Program-made: the position numbers and the translations under genes
NCBI RefSeq assembly: GCF_000745975.1
Contig: NZ_JQKJ01000016.1
Coordinates: 1-64,000, forward strand
Direction of reading: 5' to 3'
DNA length: 64,000 bases
Source of the DNA: Desulfobacter vibrioformis DSM 8776
GTDB lineage: Bacteria; Desulfobacterota; Desulfobacteria; Desulfobacterales; Desulfobacteraceae
Notes under the pieces: generated by a model
Told to the model about the DNA's origin: nothing
What the model saw: the letters and a program-made list of their open reading frames with translations, nothing else
Databases searched by the model: none
Part shown: positions 51,312 to 58,993 of the stretch, one piece after another
How the letters are laid out: the number at the start of each line of letters is the position of its first letter
Numbering within the stretch: position 1 is the stretch's first letter

Positions 51312-52382
51312 ATGGCTAAAGTCTTAATGAAAGGCAATGAAGCAATCGGCGAAGCCGCCATCAGGGCAGGCTGTCTAAACTATTTTGCATACCCCATCAC
51401 ACCCCAGTCGGAAGTCGCCGAATATCTGAGCAAACGCCTGCCCGAAGTAGGCGGCGTGTTTCTCCAGGGCGAAAGTGAAGTCGCGGTCGGGTATATGCTT
51501 TTCGGGGCCTCGGGTGCCGGAGAGCGTGTCATGACCACGTCATCTTCTCCGGGCATCAGCCTGATGAGTGAAGCAATTTCCTATATTGCCGGAGCTGAGT
51601 GCCCGGCTGTGTTTGTCAATATCATGAGAGGCGGCCCGGGGCTGGGCGGAATCCTGCCGTCCCAGGGTGATTATTTCCAGGCAACCAAGGGCGGCGGCCA
51701 CGGCGACTACCATCTGCTGGTCCTGGCACCGGACGGTGTTCAGGAAGCCGTGGAAATGACCATGCAGGCCTTTGGCCTGGCTGAAAAATATAGAAATCCC
51801 GTCATGGTCATGGGCGACGGCATGATCGGCCAGATGATGGAACCGGTGGAATTTCCTGATGATCTGAAAACAGAACCCACCAATAAGGATGACTGGGCCT
51901 CCAATGGCATGTCCACCCGGAAGAGCAAAAAGAAAAACCTGGTGAAATCCCTGTTCCTGGACCCTGCTGAACTGAACCAGCACAACCTGAACCTCAAGGC
52001 CAAATACGAGCAGATGAAAAAAGAAGATGTTCAGTATGAACTGTACAATGCCGACGGGGACTATCAGATTCTGATCGCAAGCTACGGTACCATGAGCCGC
52101 GTATGCCGCACCGCCATTGACATGCTCAAGGCCGAGGGTATTGAAGCCGCCATGTTCCGGCCCAAGACCTTATTTCCCTTCCCTGAAAAACAGGTACATG
52201 ATGCCGCACTAAAAGAGACCTGCAAATGCGTGATCAGCATTGAAATGAGTATGGGCCAGATGGTGGAAGATGTCCAGCGCTGCGTTATGGGCAAGAAACC
52301 AGTGGAATTTTACGGGGAATGCGGCGGTGAAATTCCGTCACCTGAAAAAATCATGGAAATCGTAAAAGAGCTGATCGGGTAA
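51312..52382 (+). CDS. vorB: 2-oxoacid:ferredoxin oxidoreductase alpha-type subunit (VorB-like)
   Basis: 356 residues. It starts LMKGNEAIGEAAIRAGCLNYFAYPITPQSEVAEYL, the typical VorB/KorA pyrimidine-binding domain, and includes the core QGESEVAVGYMLFGASGAGERVMTTSSSPG and GGPGLGGILPSQGDYFQATKGGGHGDY. The complex decarboxylates branched-chain or 2-oxoglutarate-type 2-oxoacids to the acyl-CoA and reduces ferredoxin. Assignment to the branched-chain (Vor) rather than 2-oxoglutarate (Kor) branch is by resemblance only. The neighbours supply all other subunits. RBS AAGGA. Confidence 0.9.
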   Translation: MAKVLMKGNEAIGEAAIRAGCLNYFAYPITPQSEVAEYLSKRLPEVGGVFLQGESEVAVGYMLFGASGAGERVMTTSSSPGISLMSEAISYIAGAECPAVFVNIMRGGPGLGGILPSQGDYFQATKGGGHGDYHLLVLAPDGVQEAVEMTMQAFGLAEKYRNPVMVMGDGMIGQMMEPVEFPDDLKTEPTNKDDWASNGMSTRKSKKKNLVKSLFLDPAELNQHNLNLKAKYEQMKKEDVQYELYNADGDYQILIASYGTMSRVCRTAIDMLKAEGIEAAMFRPKTLFPFPEKQVHDAALKETCKCVISIEMSMGQMVEDVQRCVMGKKPVEFYGECGGEIPSPEKIMEIVKELIG

Positions 52383-52404
52383 CACGCCGGTCAAGGAGAA
52401 AATA

Positions 52405-53148
52405 ATGGGAAAGGCATTTTCTAAGCCAGAGGCGTTAACAGACAATTACACCCACTATTGTCCCGGCTGCACCCACGGCATTGTCCACCGGCTGGTGGCC
52501 GAGGCCATAGATGAGCTGGGCATCCGGGAAAACACCGTGGGGATCGCCCCTGTGGGATGCGCTGTCATGATCTACGATTACATTAACTGTGACTTCCAGG
52601 AAGCAGCCCACGGCAGGGCCCCTGCCATGGCAACCGGCATCAAGCGGGTGCGCCCGGATCTCATGGTATTCACCTACCAGGGGGACGGGGACCTTGCCAG
52701 TATCGGCATGGGTGAAATCATTCACGCCGCCAACCGCGGGGAAAAAATAACCGTCATCTTTATCAACAACGCCATTTACGGCATGACCGGCGGCCAGATG
52801 GCCCCCACCACCATGCCGGGCCAGCGGGCCACCACAGCCCCTGCCGGCCGTGATACGGCCCAGACAGGCATGCCCATCCGCATGGCCAACCTCATGAGTG
52901 AAATTGTGACCCCGGGCTATGTCACCCGGCAGGCCGTACTCAAGCCACAGATGGTGAACAAATGTAAAAAAGCAATTAAAAAGGCATTCCAGTACCAGAT
53001 GGACAACACCTGTTTCAGCTTTGTGGAGGTGGTCTCCACCTGTCCCACCAACTGGGGTATGACGCCGATCAATGCCTTGAAATGGGCCGAAGAAACCTTG
53101 CTGCCTTACTATGAACTGGGCGATTACAAAACCCCTGAGGACGCCTAA
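52405..53148 (+). CDS. 2-oxoacid:ferredoxin oxidoreductase beta (TPP-binding) subunit
   Basis: 247 residues. The N-terminal YCPGCTHGIVHRLVAEAIDELG includes the Cys pair of the subunit family, and the thiamine-diphosphate motif is GDGDLASIGMGEIIHAANRGEKITVIFINNAIYGMTGGQ. The GDG...NN spacing matches pyrophosphate and Mg2+ binding. It forms the active site together with the preceding subunit. Start ATG with AAGGAGAAAAT upstream; 22 bases from the alpha-type gene. Confidence 0.92.
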   Translation: MGKAFSKPEALTDNYTHYCPGCTHGIVHRLVAEAIDELGIRENTVGIAPVGCAVMIYDYINCDFQEAAHGRAPAMATGIKRVRPDLMVFTYQGDGDLASIGMGEIIHAANRGEKITVIFINNAIYGMTGGQMAPTTMPGQRATTAPAGRDTAQTGMPIRMANLMSEIVTPGYVTRQAVLKPQMVNKCKKAIKKAFQYQMDNTCFSFVEVVSTCPTNWGMTPINALKWAEETLLPYYELGDYKTPEDA

Positions 53149-53166
53149 AAAAATTGGGAGACACCC

Positions 53167-53703
53167 ATGCAGACAGAAATTAAATTTGCAGGATTCGGCG
53201 GCCAGGGCATTCTTCTCAGTGCCAAGCTGCTGGCCTATGCCGCAATGAAGCAGGGATTCCAGGTCGCCTGGATTCCTTCCTACGGACCTGAAATGCGGGG
53301 CGGCACCGCATATTGCACCGTTGTGATCAGTGACAAGCTCATTGGATCACCCATTATAAAAAGCCCCACCCATCTTGTGGCCATGAACCGTCCCTCCCTG
53401 GAAAAATTCGACGACACCATTAAACCCGGGGGGATTGTATTTATTAACGCATCACTGATCCCGGTCAGAAGCCAGCGCAAGGATGTGGTTGAGCTGGTGG
53501 TACCGGTCAATGATATTGCCATTGAGGCCGGATCTGTCAGGGCCGCCAACATCGTTGCCCTGGCCGCATTTGCAGCCAAAAGCAAGCTGGTGGATCTGGA
53601 TCTTTTGAAAAAATGCGTCAAGGAAGAATTTGCGGCCAAAGCAAAAATTATTCCCTTGAACATGGATGCGTTTGACAGGGGCGTGGCTGCTGCCCAGGCA
53701 TAA
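53167..53703 (+). CDS. 2-oxoacid:ferredoxin oxidoreductase gamma subunit
   Basis: 178 residues starting EIKFAGFGGQGILLSAKLLAYAA, the classic gamma-domain opening, followed by PSYGPEMRGGTAYCTVVIS and LIGSPIIKSPTHLVAMN. This subunit closes the four-gene oxidoreductase unit and completes the CoA-binding/assembly part of the complex. ATG 53167 behind GGGAGACACCC. A strong terminator follows within 26 bases. Confidence 0.93.
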   Translation: MQTEIKFAGFGGQGILLSAKLLAYAAMKQGFQVAWIPSYGPEMRGGTAYCTVVISDKLIGSPIIKSPTHLVAMNRPSLEKFDDTIKPGGIVFINASLIPVRSQRKDVVELVVPVNDIAIEAGSVRAANIVALAAFAAKSKLVDLDLLKKCVKEEFAAKAKIIPLNMDAFDRGVAAAQA

Positions 53704-53728
53704 TAGTTCCCTGAACAGCCAAAACATC

Positions 53729-53770
53729 AAAAGCGGGAAAAAGTGCTTTAAAAGCCTTTTTCCCGCTTTT
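53729..53770 (+). terminator. Intrinsic terminator of the oxidoreductase operon
   Basis: AAAAGCGGGAAAAAG pairs with CCTTTTTCCCGCTTTT; the stem ends in a T-run. Because of the A-run at the left it could work in both directions. Confidence 0.85.
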
Positions 53771-53836
53771 GGCCAGAGCATTTCATGCAATGGCGTTCAA
53801 AAAGTTCTGCTGTGAAAAGGATCTGAATTTTTTAAC

Positions 53837-53885
53837 ATGCGCCCTTCCATCACCGCTGTCGGGTTATGGAAGGGTGCATATTTTT
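53837..53885 (+). terminator. Second strong hairpin with T-run
   Basis: ATGCGCCCTTCCAT (53837-53850) pairs with ATGGAAGGGTGCAT (53866-53879), one G-T pair, followed by ATTTTT. The T-run suits the plus strand, although the nearest plus-strand operon already has a terminator; it may insulate the minus-strand btuB gene. Confidence 0.6.
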
Positions 53886-53918
53886 CGCTGATAAAAATTA
53901 ACGGTCTGTCAGACTAAC

Positions 53919-55910
53919 TTAAAATTTGACCCGAACACCACCGTAATAAACCGCTTCTGCCGCAGGATAGTAGGATTCCCAGCCAGACCCATAACTGTAA
54001 CCGTCACAGTATTCCTCATTAAAGATATTGGTTGCATTGAGAAAAAATTCCAGCTGCTTATAGGGATATGCCAAGTATAAATCAACGGTATGGGCACTGC
54101 CGAGCTTTTCATCGGAATTATAAAAATCATTTCCTGCGTACCTGTCATCCAGATAATTATATTGACACCTGAATGTCAGGCCAAAGTCAAAATTCAATGC
54201 AACCCCAAGACTTGCCTTAAACTCGGGAACTAGAGGAATCTTCTTTCCGCCGATATCTACACCGGAATACTGGCCGCTGATGACCTCAGCATCGGTGTAT
54301 CCCAAACCGCCGAAAAATGAAATCAGTCTGGTCGCTTTGAAGTCAGCATTCACTTCCGCACCTTGGTGCCGGGTTTGATTCAAGTTTTGATTCTCGCCGG
54401 ACCACCCGATAGTAACCCAGGTGATTTCGTCATCTACATCGAACGTGAATAATCTGAAATCAACAGCCAGACGATTTTCCAACCCGACATAACGAACACC
54501 TGCCTCAAATCCCTGTGAGGTTTCATGCGTCAAATCCGAATTCACCGTACCAGATGTTAAATTCATGAATTCATCAACCCGTGGAAATCTGTACGCTTGA
54601 TAAGCCCGGACATAAACTTTTGACCTGGGCGAAAAAATATAGGCCAGACCGATATTCCAAGCCCACTCCTCTTCGTTTACATCCTTATTCGCCGCAAGAT
54701 CAGCAGATTCCAAGGTGGTGCGGAATTCTTCATAGCGGGCACCCAAATTTAAGACCAGACTTTCCAATATGCTGAACTCATCCTGCACATAGAACCCGGC
54801 TGTTTCCTGGGTATGATTATAATTAGCGAAATCCAGAATATTCCAGTTATACATCCTGGCGTCGTAGTTTGTGTCGTAATATTCAAAACCAAGAGTTAAA
54901 CGATTGTCTTGGCCGAAAATAGAATGATCCAGGATATACTGAGGACTGACACCAAGGGTGTTAAAATCATAATCGTAGGACGAACCCCATGAGATATCGT
55001 GCCGCTCATAGGTTCGATAACTGAGATCAACATTTAGCCGGCCAAACGCCCCCCAGTCAGATTTAACCGATAGTACATATGCATCGTCCTGGCTCTCCCC
55101 TTCATCATTCGGGTAGCTGGGATTAAACTGTTTTCTGTTTGTTTCCATCTGGGTCTTTGTTAGGGCGCCGGGGTATTCATAATCGGCCTGGGTCGTAGAT
55201 GCCTCAAATGAGAAGCCTAAGGTATCCGACGGATCAAAGTTGATACTTGCATTGCCACTCTGCCGGCTTGCATCAGAATGCTCTCTGTACCCATCGGTAT
55301 CATAAAAAACCCCGCCAATACTCCCCCCCAATTTACCCGAGGAAAAACTGATCCCGGCGAGGCCTTTGGCTGTGCCGTAGGAGCCTATACCGCCCTCTGC
55401 CCATCCATGCACACCATCCTGGGAGTCTTTGGTGATAATATTAATGACACCGCCCATGGCATCCCCACCGTACAGCACAGAGTTACCTCCGTGAACCAAT
55501 TCAATTTTTTCAACATTTTCAATGGGGATGGAAAGGAAGTTGACAGACGACAGATCAATGGGATTCAGTTTTCTTCCATTAACCAGAACCGCCACATGAC
55601 GGTCAGAAGATTCACCAAACCCGCCTATGTCAACTTTCTGATTAAATCCGTTTCCGTTGAGGTCTGAAACAACAACGCCCCCGAGATGGTTAAGGGCATC
55701 CGGCACGGACTGGGCTCCGCTGGCACGGATATCTTCGGCCGTGATCACTGTAATCTGGACAGGGACCTTCTCATTGGCCTGTTCAGACCGGCTGGCTGTA
55801 ACAATAATATCATCCACCAGTACCACATCATCCTCCGTTTCATCTGCCATGCCCGTGCAGGGCAATGCCAGAAAAGCCGACACCAAAACCAGCCACAATT
55901 TTTTTTTCAC
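53919..55910 (-). CDS. btuB: TonB-dependent outer-membrane receptor, cobalamin type (BtuB-like)
   Basis: A 663-residue outer-membrane barrel protein. GTG start 55908-55910 behind AGGAGGAAAAA; signal peptide KLWLVLVSAFLALPCTGMA. The plug domain starts after DDIIVTASR and holds VPVQITVITAEDIRASGAQSVPDALNHLGGVVV and ELVHGGNSVLYGGDAMGGVINIITK. The barrel ends in a terminal aromatic-type strand (YYGGVRVKF), as needed for outer-membrane insertion. Specificity for cobalamin is inferred from the riboswitch directly upstream and the btuFCD genes beyond it. TonB/ExbBD are not in the window. There is no close minus-strand terminator with a clear T-run. Confidence 0.92.
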   Translation of the reverse strand: MKKKLWLVLVSAFLALPCTGMADETEDDVVLVDDIIVTASRSEQANEKVPVQITVITAEDIRASGAQSVPDALNHLGGVVVSDLNGNGFNQKVDIGGFGESSDRHVAVLVNGRKLNPIDLSSVNFLSIPIENVEKIELVHGGNSVLYGGDAMGGVINIITKDSQDGVHGWAEGGIGSYGTAKGLAGISFSSGKLGGSIGGVFYDTDGYREHSDASRQSGNASINFDPSDTLGFSFEASTTQADYEYPGALTKTQMETNRKQFNPSYPNDEGESQDDAYVLSVKSDWGAFGRLNVDLSYRTYERHDISWGSSYDYDFNTLGVSPQYILDHSIFGQDNRLTLGFEYYDTNYDARMYNWNILDFANYNHTQETAGFYVQDEFSILESLVLNLGARYEEFRTTLESADLAANKDVNEEEWAWNIGLAYIFSPRSKVYVRAYQAYRFPRVDEFMNLTSGTVNSDLTHETSQGFEAGVRYVGLENRLAVDFRLFTFDVDDEITWVTIGWSGENQNLNQTRHQGAEVNADFKATRLISFFGGLGYTDAEVISGQYSGVDIGGKKIPLVPEFKASLGVALNFDFGLTFRCQYNYLDDRYAGNDFYNSDEKLGSAHTVDLYLAYPYKQLEFFLNATNIFNEEYCDGYSYGSGWESYYPAAEAVYYGGVRVKF

Positions 55911-55941
55911 TTTTTCCTCCTGAAGGTATTGGTCCGGGCAT

Positions 55942-55974
55942 AAAAAAACCCGGACCGATAAATTTCAATCCGGG
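55942..55974 (-). terminator. Riboswitch-controlled intrinsic terminator
   Basis: On the minus strand CCCGGA, a 14-base loop, TCCGGG and seven T, 35-60 bases before btuB. The TCCGGG arm is shared with an alternative hairpin (55931-55956, arms GGTCCGGG and CCCGGACC), so the two structures exclude each other. This is a convincing expression platform for the cobalamin riboswitch. Confidence 0.75.
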
Positions 55975-56040
55975 ATTTCCCAAACTATCTCAGGATCTTT
56001 CGTACCAGCCCTATCCTCGAGGCTATCGGCACCTTATCCA

Positions 56041-56192
56041 GGCAGGTCTTCTGACTTCCGGGTCTTGCTTTCCCTGCGCCTTCCCAGTACAGTGTACCAG
56101 TGGTTTAATGCAGAGATCGTCTCCGGTTACAGCGGCGGGTCCGTTCCTGAATTTCACAGGATTCCCTTTTAGCAGTTTTCCATGAAACTGCC
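56041..56192 (-). ncRNA. Cobalamin riboswitch
   Basis: Read on the minus strand, the closing stem is GGCAG (56188-56192) with CTGCC (56041-56045). Inside are the conserved blocks AAGGGAATCCTGTGAAATTC, GGACCCGCCGCTGTAACC, ACTGGGAAGGCGC and GCAAGACCCGGAAGTCAGAA just before the closing stem: the B12 box and the P7-P9 elements in the standard order. It binds adenosyl- or another cobalamin form and represses the downstream gene. It lies between btuD and btuB, so btuB is its direct target. Confidence 0.95.
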
Positions 56193-56307
56193 ATTGTGCT
56201 TTTGCACACACCTGAACAAATTTTTTGTATTTCTATATCTGATGCACAGAACTTGTCAAACAGATAACGGCTTTCACAGCGATTTTGAGAATTTATCAAG
56301 AATTGCA

Positions 56308-57108
56308 TCAGGCCCCTGCCCTGTCTATGAACACGCAGGGCCGGCCGGATTGGGGGTTTTTGTTCACCCGGACCGGGGTATGATACACGGCCTGGATGTT
56401 TTTCCGGGTCAAAATTTGCTCCGGGGTGCCCATGGCATGGATTTGCCCTTTATCCTTGTTTAACAGCACCAGAAAATCGGAATATTCAGCGGCCAGATTT
56501 AAATCATGAATTACCATGAGTACGGTGAGGCCTAAACGATCCCGCAACCCGGAAATAAGATCAAGAATCCTGGCCTGGTGGGTGATGTCCAGATGTGCTG
56601 TGGGTTCATCCAGCACAAGGAATTCCGGTTCCTGGGTCAATGCCCTTGCAAGGGCAGCCAACTGGCGCTCCCCGCCTGAAATTTGGTCCATGGCAGAATC
56701 GGCAAGGTCCAGGATGCCTGTGACTGTCATAAAGTGCCGGGCAAGGTCCCTGTCTTTGCCGGTTTCAAAAAACTGAAACGGTTTGAAAAAAGGCAGCCGG
56801 CCTAACAGCACATAAGCTTGAACCTGCATGGGCAAGGGCTCCAGGTTTTGATGCACCACAGCCATCTGCCGGGCAAGGTCGGCCCGGACCTGCCTGGCAA
56901 TGTCCTTTCCCTTGAGTACAATTTTTCCCTTGAACGGTTCCAGGTTTCCGCAAACCGTGCGCAGCAGGCTGGTTTTTCCGGTGCCGTTGGGACCGATAAC
57001 GGAAACAATCCGGCCGGCCGGCACATCAAAACTGATATTCGACAATACCCGGCGGTGGCCAAAGCCCAGGGTGATATCCTGAATTTCCACCAACGGTGAT
57101 GGTGTCAT
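56308..57108 (-). CDS. btuD: Cobalamin ABC importer ATPase (BtuD-like)
   Basis: About 266 residues. The start ATG (57106-57108) overlaps the btuC stop as ATGA; the longer open frame up to 57225 lies in the btuC gene and is discarded. Motifs: Walker A GPNGTGKTS, Q-loop VVHQNL, signature ISGGERQLAALARAL, Walker B LVLDEPTAHLD and H-loop VIHDLNLAAEY. This is the FecCD/BtuCD class of importer ATPases for cobalamin or Fe-siderophores; cobalamin is favoured because btuF-cbiZ, btuF and the B12 riboswitch surround it. Confidence 0.92.
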   Translation of the reverse strand: MTPSPLVEIQDITLGFGHRRVLSNISFDVPAGRIVSVIGPNGTGKTSLLRTVCGNLEPFKGKIVLKGKDIARQVRADLARQMAVVHQNLEPLPMQVQAYVLLGRLPFFKPFQFFETGKDRDLARHFMTVTGILDLADSAMDQISGGERQLAALARALTQEPEFLVLDEPTAHLDITHQARILDLISGLRDRLGLTVLMVIHDLNLAAEYSDFLVLLNKDKGQIHAMGTPEQILTRKNIQAVYHTPVRVNKNPQSGRPCVFIDRAGA

Positions 57109-58112
57109 AGGTCTTCCTTTTTTCTGGAAATGGCCCAGATGAACACCACGCCGCCAATGATGCCGGTGATCACACCCACGGGCAGTTCCAGCGGCGCGAT
57201 CACGGTCCGGGCCACCACATCGCACATCAGCAGAAACACGGCACCGGCCAAATAAGAGGCAAGCAAAAGGATCCTGTGATCCGGCCCGGTGACCAGACGC
57301 ATGAAATGGGGAACAATAAGACCCACAAACATGATGACGCCTGCCATGGATACGGACAGACCGGTTAGAAACGATGCAATGAAAAAAATGCCTTTCCTGG
57401 CCCGGGCCGTGTTCACCCCAAGGCCTGCGGCCTCTTCTTCGCCCAGGGCAAGGGCGTTGAGATCAAAGCAGAAAAAATAGGAGAGAAAAAGGCCTGCCAG
57501 GGATCCCATCAGGGCCATGCGGATCAGGGCCATGTCCGGTTCGTCCAAAGATCCCATGATCCACAGCACAATGGTCTGAAGATCATCGGCCCGGGCCAGG
57601 GCCATAAGCAGCATAACAAGGGAGGAGGCCACATAGGAGATCATGACGCCGGTAAGCAGCATCCGGTTGGAGCGGATATGCCGGGTGCTTCGGTTCAGCC
57701 CGTATACCAAAAAAATAACCAGGCTGGCACCGGCAAACCCGGATAAAGGATAGGCAATGATGCCGATGACCGCGTAGAGCTTGAACAGAATATTTATGCA
57801 GATGCCCAGGGAGGCCCCGCCGGAAATTCCAAGGGTATAAGGCTCTACCAGAGGATTTTTAAACATGCCCTGGAGCAGGGTGCCTGCAAGGCTCAATGCC
57901 CCGCCCATGGCAATGCCAAGCAAGGTTCGCGGCAGCCGGATACCCAGGAGGATGCCGTATTCGGCACTGCCCGGTCCTGCGGCAATAATTCCCGGGATGT
58001 CAGCAAATCGGATACAGGCACTGCCCACGGACAGGGACAGGCCTGCGGTGAACGCCAGAAGCACAAACAGGCCGAGGGAAAACAGGCCCCATGACCTGGC
58101 ATTGGCCTTCAA
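57105..58112 (-). CDS. btuC: Cobalamin ABC importer permease (BtuC/FecCD family)
   Basis: A 335-residue inner-membrane permease with about ten helices. Family marks: GIRLPRTLLGIAMGGALSLAGTLLQGMFKNPLVEPYTLGISGGASLG, LGVNTARARKG and VGLIVPHFMRLVTGPDHR. The start is TTG (58110-58112) and overlaps the btuF stop as TTGA, a coupled start like the ATGA junctions in the same operon. It forms the transmembrane pore of the vitamin B12 importer together with BtuD and takes substrate from BtuF. Confidence 0.92.
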   Translation of the reverse strand: MKANARSWGLFSLGLFVLLAFTAGLSLSVGSACIRFADIPGIIAAGPGSAEYGILLGIRLPRTLLGIAMGGALSLAGTLLQGMFKNPLVEPYTLGISGGASLGICINILFKLYAVIGIIAYPLSGFAGASLVIFLVYGLNRSTRHIRSNRMLLTGVMISYVASSLVMLLMALARADDLQTIVLWIMGSLDEPDMALIRMALMGSLAGLFLSYFFCFDLNALALGEEEAAGLGVNTARARKGIFFIASFLTGLSVSMAGVIMFVGLIVPHFMRLVTGPDHRILLLASYLAGAVFLLMCDVVARTVIAPLELPVGVITGIIGGVVFIWAISRKKEDL

Positions 58113-58993
58113 TTGGGCCCTTCGGCAATTCCGATTTCCGGGTGGATCAAAACTGCCACCTGCTTAAGGCCAGATGCAAAGCTGACAGGTGTCGGGCGGC
58201 AAATCACTTCCGGATCAAGCACGTGAATTTCATTATTCCCGGCAGATGTCAGGAAAGGAAACGCCATCCACCGTTTTTTCTCAAGGGCTGCGGCTTTTTT
58301 ATTTGACCCCATGGTGGCCACGAGAATAACATCCGGGTCCTGTTTAATCACCTCTTCCCGGGAGTAGACGCCCGAGGGTTGGTTTTCTGCAATATTAACG
58401 GCATTGGCCCGGATGATATATTCGTTGATAAACAGATCTTTATTTACTGTGTGAAGGGGTTTAAGACCAATCTGGATAAAAACCCGTCTCGGGTTTAAGC
58501 CGGCAACCTGTTCGCGAACCCTATCCACATCCTTTGAGGCCTGTTGCACAAGAACCTGGGCCTGGGCTCTTTTGCCAAGGACGTCCGCAATTTCTAGGGT
58601 AATGGCGCACATCTGCTCAAATGTTTTGGGATTGCGGATCGCCATGACCCGGAGACCTTGGGAACGAAGGATATTAAGTTGCTTTTCCCTGCTCAAAGGA
58701 GAGGATATCACAAGATCCGGTTGCAGGCTGATAACCTTTTCCACATTCATCTGGGTTACGGACCCGATCTTCTCTTTTTGGGCCGCCTCGGGGGGGATCG
58801 TACAATAGGAGGTGTCGGCAATCAGCTGGTCCTGGGCCCCTAAAAGATAAATGGTTTCCGTGATAAAAGGAGACATGGAGATCACCCGGGCAGCCGGTGC
58901 CGGGGCTTGGGCTGCGGCCCAGGCCGGAAGGCAGACCAGGGCCAGGGCCAGGCCCCAGACGAAAAGCATTTTAAAAGGCTTAGGCCTGTCCAT
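58109..58993 (-). CDS. btuF: Cobalamin-binding periplasmic protein (BtuF-like)
   Basis: A 294-residue exported protein: signal peptide (MLFVWGLALALVCLPAWAAAQA), then the helical-backbone binding-protein fold: RVISMSPFITETIYLLGAQDQLIADTSYC, VEKVISLQPDLVISSP and KRVFIQIG-like middle strand. It delivers corrinoid to BtuCD. The ATG (58991-58993) overlaps the last base of the preceding TAA stop. A second BtuF-like domain is part of the upstream fusion, so the operon has two binding domains, perhaps for different corrinoids. Confidence 0.9.
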   Translation of the reverse strand: MDRPKPFKMLFVWGLALALVCLPAWAAAQAPAPAARVISMSPFITETIYLLGAQDQLIADTSYCTIPPEAAQKEKIGSVTQMNVEKVISLQPDLVISSPLSREKQLNILRSQGLRVMAIRNPKTFEQMCAITLEIADVLGKRAQAQVLVQQASKDVDRVREQVAGLNPRRVFIQIGLKPLHTVNKDLFINEYIIRANAVNIAENQPSGVYSREEVIKQDPDVILVATMGSNKKAAALEKKRWMAFPFLTSAGNNEIHVLDPEVICRPTPVSFASGLKQVAVLIHPEIGIAEGPN